64,000 bases of DNA from CAVXNB01 sp963763085 (GCA_963763085.1 CAVXNB010000004.1:1302001-1366000); one strand, 5' to 3'. Counted from the stretch's first letter, positions 1 through 8,330 are shown. Notes: generated by a model from the letters alone, not told the origin. A program made the numbers and translations.

Positions 1-267
1 GATCTCGAGGACGTCGGCGGCGCTGAGCTGCAGCACGGTCGCCCCGCGATTGCGCGTGAGCTCGACGAGCCCGCTCCCGCTCAGCAGGATGAGCGCCTCG
101 CGGATCGGGGTCCGGCTGACGGAATAGGCCTGGGCAAGGGTCTCCTCGGTCAGACGGGTGCCGGGCAACAATCTTCCCGAGACGATGTCCTGGCTTACTC
201 GGCGGGCGACGATCTCGGCGATCCCCTCGCCTCGGACCTGCGCGCCCGGAGCCGGTGCATTGATCAC
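1..267 (-). CDS. GntR-family transcriptional regulator (C-terminal part outside window)
   Basis: The first 89 codons are visible and the gene runs off the left edge. The reading begins GTG-Ile-Asn-Ala-Pro at 267, with GGAGG a few bases upstream. Residues about 15-80 form the winged helix-turn-helix of the GntR/FadR group: an amphipathic first helix, then GRLLPGTRLTEETLA, then SVSRTPIREAL as recognition helix, then the wing GLVELTRNRGATV. The effector-binding domain (FCD type expected) is not in the window. The gene diverges from the molybdenum hydroxylase operon starting near 333-365 and shares a short intergenic region with it, so it probably controls that operon and itself. Its ligand cannot be told from this fragment. 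Confidence 0.9.
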   Translation of the reverse strand, partial: MINAPAPGAQVRGEGIAEIVARRVSQDIVSGRLLPGTRLTEETLAQAYSVSRTPIREALILLSGSGLVELTRNRGATVLQLSAADVLEI

Positions 268-296
268 AGGACCTCCCATGGCCAAGGATTGTATGG

Positions 297-306
297 TTGT
301 ATACAA
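297..306. promoter_or_regulatory. Likely GntR operator, palindrome TTGTATACAA
   Basis: A perfect 10-bp palindrome, TTGTATACAA, lies between the divergent GntR gene and the hydroxylase operon. A half-site ATTGTATG sits just to its left (289-296). GntR/FadR-group operators are typically short palindromes of the TNGTNNNACNA kind, which this fits. Within it TACAAT (302-307) could serve as a -10 box, so binding would block the promoter. An outer inverted repeat CCAAG (282-286)/CTTGG (315-319) frames the site. Confidence 0.65.
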
Positions 307-332
307 TCATAGTTCTTGGTAGAGGAGCGGTG

Positions 333-368
333 ATGGGCAAACGAGACACAGGGGCCGGCCGCCGGTGA
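333..368 (+). CDS. Possible 11-codon leader peptide coupled to the FAD subunit gene
   Basis: ATG at 333 follows AGGAG (323-327) at good spacing and encodes 11 residues (MGKRDTGAGRR). Its TGA stop (366-368) overlaps the GTG start at 365 as GTGA. The GTG at 365 has no ribosome-binding site of its own, and no other start exists in frame before an upstream stop at 320-322. Translation of the hydroxylase FAD subunit may therefore depend on re-initiation after this leader. This is an inference from layout only. Confidence 0.35.
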   Translation: MGKRDTGAGRR

Positions 369-1237
369 AGGCGGCTCCGTTCGGGTATCACCGGGCGTCG
401 TCGGCGACCGAGGCGGTCGAGTACCTCGAGGCCTACGGCGGGGCGGCGCGGGTGATCGCCGGGGGGCAGAGCCTCGTGCCGATGATGAACATGCGGTTGC
501 TGCGGCCGGACGCGATCATCGATCTCGCCGGCATTCGGGACCTGACCGAGATCCGCGTGAGCAACGACACGACCGAGGTCGGAGCGATGGTCCGCTATAC
601 GACGCTCGAGCGGTCTCCCGTCGCAGCCGAGCGGCTCCCGCTGCTGGCCCGGGTCGTTCACCACATCGGCGACCGGCAGGTCCGCAACCGCGGGACGATC
701 GGGGGGAGCCTCGTCCAGGGTGACCCGACCGGTGAGATGCCGCTCGCATGCCTGGCGCTCGGTGCCACCGTCCGTGCTCTCGGCCCGGACGGTTTCCGCG
801 AGATTCCCGTCGAGGAGCTCTACACGGGGTCGTACGCGACCGTCCTCGACCCTTGCGAGGTGGTGACCGAGATCGTCTTCCCTGCTCGACCTGACCATGT
901 GGCGTTCGCCGAGTGTTGCCGGCGCCACAACGACTTCGCCGTCATCAGCGTCGCGTGTGTCGGCAACCGTTCCCCGTCCGGGCAATGGAGCGACGTACGC
1001 GTCGCGCTCGGCGGGGTCGGTGACGGTCCGGTGCTGGCGGAGGCCTCGAACAGGCACCTTTCAGGGTCCTTCCTCTCGGACGAGGACATCGATGCCGCCG
1101 CCCGTGCCGCCCTCGAAGCGGTGGACCCGCCGTCGGACGTGCGAGCGTCGGCCGAGTACCGCCTCCACCTGGTTCCCGTCTACGTGAGGCGCGTGCTCAC
1201 CGAACTGCGTCGCGCGGGAGCGTCGTCGAAAGGATGA
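365..1237 (+). CDS. Molybdenum hydroxylase FAD-binding (medium) subunit, CoxM type
   Basis: This 290-residue protein is the FAD subunit of a three-subunit xanthine oxidase-family hydroxylase. It passes electrons from the 2Fe-2S subunit to an acceptor. The FAD-binding loops are visible: AGGQSL at residues 32-37 and RNRGTIGGSL at 107-116, followed by the conserved DP/GEMP segment. Length is usual for CoxM/CutM. The start is GTG at 365, overlapping the stop of a possible leader peptide. It is first in an operon with the CoxG-, CoxS- and CoxL-like genes and ends 3 bases before the next start. The substrate cannot be inferred from this subunit. Confidence 0.9.
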   Translation: MKAAPFGYHRASSATEAVEYLEAYGGAARVIAGGQSLVPMMNMRLLRPDAIIDLAGIRDLTEIRVSNDTTEVGAMVRYTTLERSPVAAERLPLLARVVHHIGDRQVRNRGTIGGSLVQGDPTGEMPLACLALGATVRALGPDGFREIPVEELYTGSYATVLDPCEVVTEIVFPARPDHVAFAECCRRHNDFAVISVACVGNRSPSGQWSDVRVALGGVGDGPVLAEASNRHLSGSFLSDEDIDAAARAALEAVDPPSDVRASAEYRLHLVPVYVRRVLTELRRAGASSKG

Positions 1238-1240
1238 CCG

Positions 1241-1924
1241 ATGAGACTGTATGAGGAGTTCCGGGTGAACGAGCCCGTTTCGAGGGTGTGGGAGTTCTTC
1301 GAGCAGCCGGACCTCGTCGCAAAGTGCGTGCCCGGTCTCGAGGAGGTGACCGTCGTCGATCCGGACGTGGTGAACGTCCGCGCGACGCAGAGGATCGGGC
1401 CCATGACGGCCACGTTCGACGCGAAGATCACCGTGGTCGAGCGCGTGCCGGGCGAGCTGATCCGGTTCAATGCCGTCGGCAAGAGCGTTCGAGGCGCGAT
1501 CGGCAACGTCCGCACGTCGAACGCCGTGCGCCTGCGTGCCGATGAGGACGGCACCCTCGTGACAGTCGAGGGCGACGTGATCCTCGCCGGCGCGCTCGGG
1601 AGCGTCGGTCAGAAGGTGGTGGCCAAGCAGGCGGCCAAGGTGACGGCGGACTTTGCGGCGAACCTGCAGGCTGCACTCGGCGGCGAGGTGGTCGAGGTGG
1701 TCGGCGCAGCCGGCGCCGCGCCCGGCAACGGGACACGTGCCAGGCAAGCGGCATCGTCCGGGGCGCGGACGCCGGCGTCGAGTTGGAGCGAGGCGGCGGC
1801 CAAGCACGGCGACGGCGTCGCCGGTCCTCAGGATCCCTGGATCCGTATCGCAGCGGCACTGAGCGCCCTCTCGGCTCTGCTGAGCATCATCGTGCTCGTG
1901 CGCGACCGGAGGAGGAGCCGATGA
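1241..1924 (+). CDS. CoxG-like SRPBCC protein with C-terminal membrane anchor
   Basis: The first 150 residues match the CoxG/SRPBCC lipid-binding fold: a start like MRLYEEFRVNEPVSRVWEFF, then the phrase PDLVAKCVPGLEEV, typical of carbon monoxide dehydrogenase subunit G. Residues about 150-200 are a low-complexity Ala/Gly/Ser linker. Residues about 203-221 form one hydrophobic helix followed by a basic end (RDRRRSR), so the protein should be tethered to the membrane with the domain in the cytoplasm. In CO-oxidising actinobacteria CoxG links the soluble hydroxylase to the membrane quinone pool; a similar role is inferred. Its stop overlaps the next gene's start as ATGA (1921-1924). Confidence 0.85.
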   Translation: MRLYEEFRVNEPVSRVWEFFEQPDLVAKCVPGLEEVTVVDPDVVNVRATQRIGPMTATFDAKITVVERVPGELIRFNAVGKSVRGAIGNVRTSNAVRLRADEDGTLVTVEGDVILAGALGSVGQKVVAKQAAKVTADFAANLQAALGGEVVEVVGAAGAAPGNGTRARQAASSGARTPASSWSEAAAKHGDGVAGPQDPWIRIAAALSALSALLSIIVLVRDRRRSR

Positions 1925-2460
1925 GCGAGCTCGCCAACCTGATGTCTCAGGACGACCCGATCGGGATGAGCGAGCCGAGCGTCGTCGTCACGATCGAGGT
2001 CAACGGCACGACTACGACTGCGCAGGTGCCGACGCGCCTCAGCCTGGCCGACTTCCTGCGCCACAGCCTGGGCCTCACCGGCACGCACGTCGGGTGCGAG
2101 CAGGGAGTGTGCGGAATGTGCACCGTCCTGCTCGACGGCGAGGCGGTGAAGTCGTGCCTGATCTACACCGCTCAGCTCGACGGCCAACGCGTGGAGACCG
2201 TCGAGTCGCTCGCGGCCACCTCTGCGCTGAGCCCGTTGCAGCAGATGTTCAAGGACGAGCACGGGCTGCAGTGCGGATTCTGCACCCCGGCGTTCCTCAT
2301 GACCACGACGGCACTGGCCCGCGACGGCCGGAAGCTGTCACGACAGGACATCCGCGAGGAGCTCGCCGGTGTGCTCTGTCGCTGCACGGGCTACGAGTTC
2401 ATCATCAACGCTGTCGAGCGCTATCTGGACAGCCAGACGGAGGGCCGGCCGGATGTCTGA
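1921..2460 (+). CDS. Molybdenum hydroxylase [2Fe-2S] (small) subunit, CoxS type
   Basis: This 179-residue subunit carries two [2Fe-2S] clusters. The N-terminal plant-ferredoxin cluster uses C59, C64, C67 and C79 (GCEQGVCGMC). The C-terminal four-helix cluster uses C118, C121, C153 and C155 (CGFC and CRC). A longer frame is open upstream, but ATG 1921 is chosen because it overlaps the previous stop (ATGA) and follows GGAGGAG. About 20 residues precede the usual family start, so the N-terminus is slightly extended. It hands electrons from the molybdopterin subunit to the FAD subunit. Confidence 0.93.
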   Translation: MSELANLMSQDDPIGMSEPSVVVTIEVNGTTTTAQVPTRLSLADFLRHSLGLTGTHVGCEQGVCGMCTVLLDGEAVKSCLIYTAQLDGQRVETVESLAATSALSPLQQMFKDEHGLQCGFCTPAFLMTTTALARDGRKLSRQDIREELAGVLCRCTGYEFIINAVERYLDSQTEGRPDV

Positions 2461-4837
2461 TGTCCGAGACCGCGTGCTCGAGTTCTCGGCACCGCCTGCG
2501 ACGCGCCTGTTCGGCACCGACGTGCCGCGGAAGGAGGACGACCGCCTCCTGCAAGGCGACGGCCAGTTCACCGACGACGTCGACCGGGCCCACATCGTCG
2601 AGATGGCGGTCGGGCGCTGCCCCTATCCGCACGCGCGGATCGTCCGGGTCGACGCGGACGCCGCCAGAGCGCTGAGCGGCGTCCGCCACGTCCTCGTCGG
2701 GAGCGACGTCGCCGCCCTCTCCGGTCCGATCGGCATCCTCCGTCCCATTCCCGAAGCGCCGGCGATCCCGCAGTTCGCCCTCGCCGAGCGCGTGGCGACC
2801 TACGAGGGCCAACCGGTCGTCAGCGTCGCCGCCACCTCGCGGCACATCGCCGAGGACGCGCTCGACCTCATCGAGATCGAGTACGAGCCGCTGCCGCACG
2901 TGACCGACGTCATCTCGGCGTTGGAGCCCGGCGCCCCGGTGATCCAGCCGGACGTCCTGTCCTCGAATCTGCTCGTTTCGAATCCGCAAGGCTCCGGCGA
3001 CGCTGCGGCACGGTTTCTCGAGTCCGACGTTGTGGTGGAGGCGCGTTTCTTCGTCAATCGGGTGACGGCCCTGCCGATGGAGACACGAGCCGTGCTGGCC
3101 GAATGGCGGCAAGGTGCTCGAGAGCTCGTCGTCCATGTCTCGACGCAGGCTCCGCATCTCCTGCGCCATCAGCTGGCCGGGACGCTCGGACTGGACGAGG
3201 GCGACATCCGGGTCGTCACGTCGGACGTCGGAGGCGGCTTCGGGATGAAGCTCGGCGTCTACCCCGAGGACGTGCTGGCGTGCCTGCACGCCATGGCGAT
3301 CCGCCAGCCCGTGAAGTGGGTCGAGGATCGCAACGAGCACTTCCGTGCCTCGTGCCACGGCCGGGAGTCGGTGCACGACTACCGGATCGGGGCCCGCGCC
3401 GACGGCCGCATCCTCGCGATGTCCGACGTCTACGCGAACGACCTCGGCGGTGTCAACAGCTCGTTCGGCGCCTCGCAGCTCTCGACGATCGTCTTCAACG
3501 GTCCCTACAAGGTGGACGACGGCTTCGTCGAGCGCCGTGTCGTCGTCACGAACAAGACGCCGATCGGCGCCTATCGCGGCTACGGCCAACCGGAAGTCAA
3601 TTTCGCCTACGAGCGACTCATGGACAAGCTGGCCCGCACGCTCGGCATGGACCCGGTCGAGCTTCGGGCGATGAACATGCTGAAGCCCGAAGAGCTGCCG
3701 TGGACCAACCCGACCGGCGCGATCTACGACAGCGGGGACTACGAGCGCTGCCTGCGGATGGCCGCCAAAGCCGTCGACTACGACCGTCATCGCCGCGAAG
3801 GCCGCGGCCCGGGCGCCGACGGCCGCTACCACGGCGTCGGTTTCGCCTCTTACGTCGAGCGCACCGGTTACGCGAGCTCGAGGTTCCTTGCTGCGCGCGG
3901 ATCGCGTTTCGGGGCGCACGAGAGCGTGACGCTTCGGGCCAACCGGAGCGGCGGCATCGACGTCTACACCGGCGTCGCCACCATCGGTCAGGGTTCCGAG
4001 ACGATCCTCGCCCAGATGGCCGCCGAGTTCTTCGGGATCCCCTACGACGCCGTCAGCGTGCACGCCGGGGACACGGGTGCCTCCCCGCTCAACACCGGCT
4101 CGTTCGCATCGCGGACGGTCATCGCCGCCGCCGGCGCCCTCCTCGAGGCCTCTACCCGTCTGCGCGAGCGAACGCTGCAGTTAGGCGCTTGGGTGCTCGA
4201 GGTCGAAGACCCGGACGAGCTCGACATCGTCGGGCAGGTCGTCCGGCATCGACGCGATCCGAGCCTCGAGGTGCCGCTCCAGAGGTTGTTCACGCTCGCC
4301 ATCCTCGGCTCGGGCCTGCCTCCCGGCGTCAGTCCCGGTCTCGAGGAGACGGCGTACTTCGACCCTCCGGAGGCGGCCTACGCATTCGGGACCGGGGCCG
4401 CTGTCGTGTCCGTCGACGCCGAGACCGGCGAGTTCGACGTGGAACGGCTCATCATGGTCCACGACTGCGGCACACCCGTGAACCCCAAGCTGATCGAGGG
4501 ACAGATCCGCGGCGGGCTCGTGCAGGGCCTCGGAGCCGCGCTCGCCGAGGAGCTGCACTACGACCCCGAGAGCGGCCAACTCCTGAACGGCACGATGATG
4601 GACTACTTCGCACCGTCCGCCTGCGACGTACCACCCATCTTCCTCATGCACACCGAGGTCCCGTCGCCGGTTACCTCGTTCGGGGTGAGGGGAGCGGGTG
4701 AGGTGGGGACCATCCCGCCCGCAGCCGCGGTGGCGAATGCCATCTGCGACGCGCTCGCAGACTTCGGCGTCGAGCTCTACCGCCTGCCCTTGACGCCCGA
4801 GAGCGTCTGGCGTGCGATTCAGGCACAGCGCGACTGA
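2453..4837 (+). CDS. Molybdenum hydroxylase catalytic (large) subunit, CoxL/XdhB family, not a true CO dehydrogenase
   Basis: This 794-residue protein has the full aldehyde oxidase/xanthine dehydrogenase molybdopterin-binding layout: RKEDDRLLQGDGQFTDDV near the N-terminus, GGGFGMK, GQGSETI, and the final GVRGAGE (744-750) whose Glu750 is the expected catalytic base. The active-site loop reads AYRGYGQ (373-379). Form I CO dehydrogenases have AYxCSFR with the copper-ligating Cys, and no Cys is present here, so this is a form-II-like hydroxylase. It probably hydroxylates a carbon next to nitrogen in an N-heteroaromatic ring, or an aldehyde. ATG 2453 overlaps the small-subunit stop by 8 bases. 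Confidence 0.92.
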   Translation: MSDVRDRVLEFSAPPATRLFGTDVPRKEDDRLLQGDGQFTDDVDRAHIVEMAVGRCPYPHARIVRVDADAARALSGVRHVLVGSDVAALSGPIGILRPIPEAPAIPQFALAERVATYEGQPVVSVAATSRHIAEDALDLIEIEYEPLPHVTDVISALEPGAPVIQPDVLSSNLLVSNPQGSGDAAARFLESDVVVEARFFVNRVTALPMETRAVLAEWRQGARELVVHVSTQAPHLLRHQLAGTLGLDEGDIRVVTSDVGGGFGMKLGVYPEDVLACLHAMAIRQPVKWVEDRNEHFRASCHGRESVHDYRIGARADGRILAMSDVYANDLGGVNSSFGASQLSTIVFNGPYKVDDGFVERRVVVTNKTPIGAYRGYGQPEVNFAYERLMDKLARTLGMDPVELRAMNMLKPEELPWTNPTGAIYDSGDYERCLRMAAKAVDYDRHRREGRGPGADGRYHGVGFASYVERTGYASSRFLAARGSRFGAHESVTLRANRSGGIDVYTGVATIGQGSETILAQMAAEFFGIPYDAVSVHAGDTGASPLNTGSFASRTVIAAAGALLEASTRLRERTLQLGAWVLEVEDPDELDIVGQVVRHRRDPSLEVPLQRLFTLAILGSGLPPGVSPGLEETAYFDPPEAAYAFGTGAAVVSVDAETGEFDVERLIMVHDCGTPVNPKLIEGQIRGGLVQGLGAALAEELHYDPESGQLLNGTMMDYFAPSACDVPPIFLMHTEVPSPVTSFGVRGAGEVGTIPPAAAVANAICDALADFGVELYRLPLTPESVWRAIQAQRD

Positions 4838-4894
4838 ACCACCGCGCCTAGTGTCCCCTCATCCCGGGAGAAGCCCGTCGAAGGAGGCGCTGCA

Positions 4895-5314
4895 GTGAAC
4901 GAAGCCGTCGTCACGCGAGAGCACGGTTACCGGATGCCGTACTCCGTCGGGATACGGGTTCCGGCGGGGAAGGACCTGTTGTTCGTCGCCGGGACCACCG
5001 CATTGCCGCTCTACCACGATCACCCGCACGTTCGGGCCGATCTCGAGTTCCCAGCAGATCCTGCCGAACAGACGAAGCAGGCCCTTGCCGGCATCCGTGA
5101 GGTCGTCGAAGGCGCCGGTGGGACGACAGGGGACATCGTGCGGCTCGACGTGTTCATCACCGATATGGGGGTGCAGGACGAGGTGGCTCGTGAGCTGGGT
5201 CGTTTCTTTGCGGGACCGTGTCCACCGGCGATGAGCCTGATCGCAGTGCGTGAGCTGGTGGTGCCGGGCCTCTTCGTGGAGATCAATGCCGTAGCCGCGC
5301 TCGAAGCCAGGTAG
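4895..5314 (+). CDS. RidA/YjgF-fold protein (atypical active site)
   Basis: This 139-residue single-domain protein has the chorismate mutase-like RidA fold, ending FVEINAVAAL with the conserved Glu. The usual PAR motif that supplies the imine-hydrolysing Arg in RidA is PPAMS here, so the key Arg is missing and ordinary enamine deaminase activity is unlikely. GTG at 4895 follows GAAGGAGG at good spacing. It sits 57 bases after the hydroxylase large subunit and just before a flavin monooxygenase. RutC in pyrimidine catabolism has a similar neighbourhood, so a pathway-specific hydrolytic or isomerising role is plausible but unproven. Confidence 0.85.
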   Translation: MNEAVVTREHGYRMPYSVGIRVPAGKDLLFVAGTTALPLYHDHPHVRADLEFPADPAEQTKQALAGIREVVEGAGGTTGDIVRLDVFITDMGVQDEVARELGRFFAGPCPPAMSLIAVRELVVPGLFVEINAVAALEAR

Positions 5315-5331
5315 ATCAACGAGGCGATGTA

Positions 5332-6369
5332 ATGCAATTCAGCATCATGATCGTGCAGACGACCGTGTCGGGCACCGGTGAACGCTACGGGGAGATCATC
5401 GAGCAGGTTCAGCTGGCGGAGGAGCTCGGATACGTCCGGGTCTGGCTCGTCGCACACGAGTTCACCGATTTCAGCCGGCCTTCGAGCATGCTGACGGCCT
5501 CACATCTGGCGGCGTCGACCGATCGCATCCGCCTCGGGATCGGAGTGTCGGTGCTGCCGCTCCAGCATCCCCTGCGGGTGGCGGAGGAGACGACCGTCCT
5601 GGACCACCTGAGTCACGGGCGGGTAGACCTCGGCGTGGGCAGGGGAATCCAACCCGAGGCCTACGCCGCGTACGGGATTCCCATGGAAGAGTCGACCGAG
5701 CGGATGTGGGAGGCGATTCACGTCCTCTTGAGAGTCTGGACCGAGCGCGACGTTCGTCACGACGGCAAGTACTGGCGATTTCCCGAGACGACGGTCGAGC
5801 CGCGTCCTCTACAACAGCCTCACCCCCCGTTGTGGGTAGTAGGGGTGAGCCCGGCCTCGATTGAGCGGGCCGCTGCGAGCGGATTCAACGGGCTGATCGG
5901 CACCTACATGAACACGTTGGACGAAGTCGAGGACGATCTCCGGCGGTGGTCGACCGCAAGGGGTGCGAGCTCGAACGGTGCACCCGCGTCGCCGCAAGTC
6001 GCGCACAACGAGCTCGTGTACGTGGCCGACACGGACGAGATCGCGGAGCGGGAGGCGGCCGACGCGGCGATGTGGTACTCCCGTGGGGCGGCAGCCACCT
6101 GGGAGGGTGACGCTGCAAAGCTCCCCGACAACTATGCCCACTGGCGGAGCCTCTCCCGCCGGACCGCGACTCTGGAGTGGAGCGACCTGTTCGCGAACCG
6201 GTCCTTGATGGGGTCGCCCGAGACGGTTGCGGCGAAGGTCAGGAGACTGGCCGGATCGGGCGTCGACGAGCTCATCGTCTTCACGTCGTTCGGCACGCTC
6301 GAGCACGCGAAGACGCTTGGCTCGATGCGGAAGTTCGCGCAGCACGTCATGGGCGAGTTCAGCTCGTGA
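5332..6369 (+). CDS. LLM-class (luciferase-like) flavin-dependent oxidoreductase
   Basis: This 345-residue TIM-barrel protein belongs to the bacterial luciferase family. Marks are the start MQFSIMI, the RIRLGIGVSVLPLQHPLRVAEE stretch, and HGRVDLGVGRG at about residue 95, which shapes the flavin site. Members use FMNH2 with O2 for monooxygenation, or F420. The presence of cofC at 47624 means F420 may be made, so either cofactor is possible. It overlaps the nitroreductase start by 4 bases (GTGA). With the hydroxylase upstream it probably acts on the hydroxylated ring product, as RutA does for uracil. The substrate is inferred only from context. Confidence 0.85.
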   Translation: MQFSIMIVQTTVSGTGERYGEIIEQVQLAEELGYVRVWLVAHEFTDFSRPSSMLTASHLAASTDRIRLGIGVSVLPLQHPLRVAEETTVLDHLSHGRVDLGVGRGIQPEAYAAYGIPMEESTERMWEAIHVLLRVWTERDVRHDGKYWRFPETTVEPRPLQQPHPPLWVVGVSPASIERAAASGFNGLIGTYMNTLDEVEDDLRRWSTARGASSNGAPASPQVAHNELVYVADTDEIAEREAADAAMWYSRGAAATWEGDAAKLPDNYAHWRSLSRRTATLEWSDLFANRSLMGSPETVAAKVRRLAGSGVDELIVFTSFGTLEHAKTLGSMRKFAQHVMGEFSS

Positions 6370-6932
6370 CGAACCGGGACGTCGAAGCCGGCGACGATCT
6401 CTTCGCCCTGCTCCGCAAGCGCCGGATGCACCGCTTCTTCACCGGCGAACCGGTCCCTCAGGAGGCGTTGGACAAGTTGGTCTGGGCAGCCGGCCGGGCG
6501 CCGGCGGGCGGGAACGCGCAGATGCGACTTCTGGTTATGGTCACCGACCCGGCACTGCTCTTGACGTTGCGCCAGGTGACCCCGAGCTTCTCCGCTCGGG
6601 GCGCCTCGGCGGTCCTCGCTCTCTGCACCGACGAGGCGGCTGCACTGAGCAAGATGGGAACGCTCGGCCGGGACGTGCTCTCCCTCGTCGACGCCGGTGC
6701 GGCAGCGGAGAACGTCACGTTGGCCGCCGCCGCGCTCGGGCTCGGGGCGTGCTTCGTGCGCAGCTCCAATGAGGCGGCCCTGCGGGCGGTGCTCGAGCTG
6801 CCGCCACATGTCCGTGTGGATCTGCTCGTCGCCATCGGCCGACCGGTCGCGTCTCCTCCGCCGGCGGCTCACGCATCTCGGCCTCCCACGTACCGCAACA
6901 CGTTCGCCGTCCCGACAGGAGAGGACTCATGA
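6366..6932 (+). CDS. Nitroreductase-family FMN oxidoreductase
   Basis: This 188-residue protein has the nitroreductase fold. The N-terminal RKRRMHRFFTGEPV segment supplies basic FMN-phosphate contacts, and GRAPAGGNAQ and LGLGACFVR are typical later motifs. A longer open frame exists upstream, but GTG 6366 overlaps the previous stop as GTGA and gives the family's normal length. Family members reduce quinones, nitro groups, enals or malonic semialdehyde (RutE). Coupling to the LLM oxygenase suggests it either supplies reduced flavin or reduces a ring-cleavage product. Its stop overlaps the next start (ATGA). Confidence 0.85.
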   Translation: MTNRDVEAGDDLFALLRKRRMHRFFTGEPVPQEALDKLVWAAGRAPAGGNAQMRLLVMVTDPALLLTLRQVTPSFSARGASAVLALCTDEAAALSKMGTLGRDVLSLVDAGAAAENVTLAAAALGLGACFVRSSNEAALRAVLELPPHVRVDLLVAIGRPVASPPPAAHASRPPTYRNTFAVPTGEDS

Positions 6933-7249
6933 ATGACGCCCGAGGAGAAGGCAGTCCACTCTTCGAGATCGTCCTGTTTCTCGTCGCCTGCGCCCGCGAC
7001 TGCATCGACGAGCCCCCGATCTTCGGTCCGCGCCGCATGGTCGACGCCGCCAACCGGCTGATCGCCATCGCGGACGCGACCGGTCCGCCAGATCCGTCCC
7101 TGAAGCGGCTCCGGGAGCAGATAAGTGCTCGCGGCAGCCTGCTCGGACTCGAGGCCGGGCCGCTCGCCGCCTGGTTGGACGAACTGCTCGGCGAGCTGAG
7201 CACGGAGGCCAAGCGGCGGAACATCGCCGCTTCGGAGCCACCGAGCTGA
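6929..7249 (+). CDS. Small alpha-helical protein of unknown function
   Basis: This 106-residue, mostly helical protein has no membrane segment or catalytic motif that I can name. It resembles short actinobacterial proteins filed under DUF6092 (central VDAANRLI, leading LVACARDCIDEP), from memory and with low certainty. ATG overlaps the nitroreductase stop (ATGA), so it is the last gene of the hydroxylase operon. Its final 19 codons and stop lie in a 50-bp tandem duplication (7192-7289). Without the second copy the frame would stay open into the converging gene, so the C-terminus of this protein was created or reset by the duplication. Confidence 0.7.
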   Translation: MNDARGEGSPLFEIVLFLVACARDCIDEPPIFGPRRMVDAANRLIAIADATGPPDPSLKRLREQISARGSLLGLEAGPLAAWLDELLGELSTEAKRRNIAASEPPS

Positions 7250-7289
7250 GCACGGAGGCCAAGCGGCGGAACATCGCCGCTTCGGAGCC
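7192..7289. repeat. Tandem direct repeat, two 48-bp identical copies, 50-bp period
   Basis: Positions 7192-7239 and 7242-7289 are identical over 48 bases. The first copy codes for the end of the small protein at 6929-7249. The second copy is read in another register because 50 is not a multiple of three, and it supplies that gene's TGA (7247-7249). Perfect identity suggests a recent slippage event. A smaller repeat (GCCGCTTCAGT twice) follows directly. Confidence 0.95.
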
Positions 7290-7303
7290 GCTTCAGTGCC
7301 GCT

Positions 7304-8287
7304 TCAGTAGAAGGGCGGGATCTCCTCGGTGCCGAGCCGGATCTGCACCTTGGAGAACGACTTGCGGTCCAGCAGCTCGAACATCCGTGCGAGCTCGGGT
7401 CTCGAGGTCTTGGCGACCAGCATCGCGGTCGTCATCTGCCGCACGAGGTCCACCGTGCCGGGCTGCTGGAACGGCCTGGTGGTGATCCCGGCAACTTCGA
7501 GCGGCATGGTGAGGACCGACTTGTGCCAGACCATCGCGTCCAGCTCGCCGGTCGCGACCTTGGCCGTCATGTAGGTGTAGTTGCAGTCCACGTACTCGCA
7601 GCGACCCGTCTGTGGGAACTCCGCTTCGGTGAGCGCCGTCTGGTCGTGGGAGCTCCGGTCGATGCCGATCCTCCGCACGGTCCTGTCATCGTTCGGGTCG
7701 AGCCCCGGCCGCAGGATCACCACCCACGTTCCCTGGTAGTAGTAGCTGTTCGGCGACAGCGCCGATGCGAACCATTCGTCGCTCCGATCTGCCAGCAATG
7801 CCGCCGCGGCGGTGGCCGAGAGCACTGTGAAGTCTGCCTCGCCCTGCTCGACCAACGCGAGCCGACGGCTCGACCCGTAGGTCCACAGCGCCTGGAAAGG
7901 TATGCCGAGGCGTCTGAACTCCAGGCGCAGCGCCCGCGCGAGCCCCATGAGCTCGGGCGAGGTCGGGATCGGCAGGACCGCCGTCGGCGCGCCGATCGCC
8001 GCTAGGGCCCAGAGCTTCGGCAGCTCGACGTTGAGCAGGTACGTGCCGGTGTGCCCGCGCGATTGCAGGTCGACGGCGCCGACACTTTGGAGTGTCCGCA
8101 AAGCCTTCTGCACCGTGCCCGACCCGACGCCCGTCAGCTGCTGGTACTGGAGCGCCGTCGGGATCCGCTCGCCCTGGACCCGCGTCAGCAGGTCTCGAGA
8201 CACGAGCTGGATCGCGAGGAGGTTCTTCGAGACGCCCAGCTCGGTCGGCGCAGCGACCGGAATGGCTGCCGGCAAAGCGTTCGTCAT
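7304..8287 (-). CDS. YhfZ-like transcriptional regulator (GntR-type HTH plus ligand-binding domain)
   Basis: This protein of about 327 residues has an N-terminal winged helix (LVSRDLLTRVQGERIPTALQYQQLTGVGSGTVQKALRTL in part) and a C-terminal domain of periplasmic-binding-protein type, a layout known in YhfZ. The C-terminal FSKVQIRLG...EIPPFY ending also fits. The open frame reaches 8407, but that would overlap the upstream gene by 77 bases; ATG 8287 is preferred, with no strong ribosome-binding site. It is last in the minus-strand catabolic block, just after the NicX-like gene, and converges on the hydroxylase operon. It probably senses a pathway metabolite. Confidence 0.75.
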   Translation of the reverse strand: MTNALPAAIPVAAPTELGVSKNLLAIQLVSRDLLTRVQGERIPTALQYQQLTGVGSGTVQKALRTLQSVGAVDLQSRGHTGTYLLNVELPKLWALAAIGAPTAVLPIPTSPELMGLARALRLEFRRLGIPFQALWTYGSSRRLALVEQGEADFTVLSATAAAALLADRSDEWFASALSPNSYYYQGTWVVILRPGLDPNDDRTVRRIGIDRSSHDQTALTEAEFPQTGRCEYVDCNYTYMTAKVATGELDAMVWHKSVLTMPLEVAGITTRPFQQPGTVDLVRQMTTAMLVAKTSRPELARMFELLDRKSFSKVQIRLGTEEIPPFY

Positions 8288-8330
8288 CGCGCGGTTCGAG
8301 GTGTCATCGGTGCGCTCGGCGAATCCCGAG

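Noticed and set aside
365..4837. Aerobic CO dehydrogenase (coxMSL) operon
   Set aside because: The large subunit has AYRGYGQ where true CO dehydrogenases have AYxCSFR with the copper-ligating Cys, so a form-II-like hydroxylase is the better reading.
5332..6932. A standard Rut pyrimidine operon
   Set aside because: LLM, RidA-fold and nitroreductase genes are present, but there is no RutB-type isochorismatase, RutF flavin reductase or RutG permease, and the RidA proteins lack the usual Arg.
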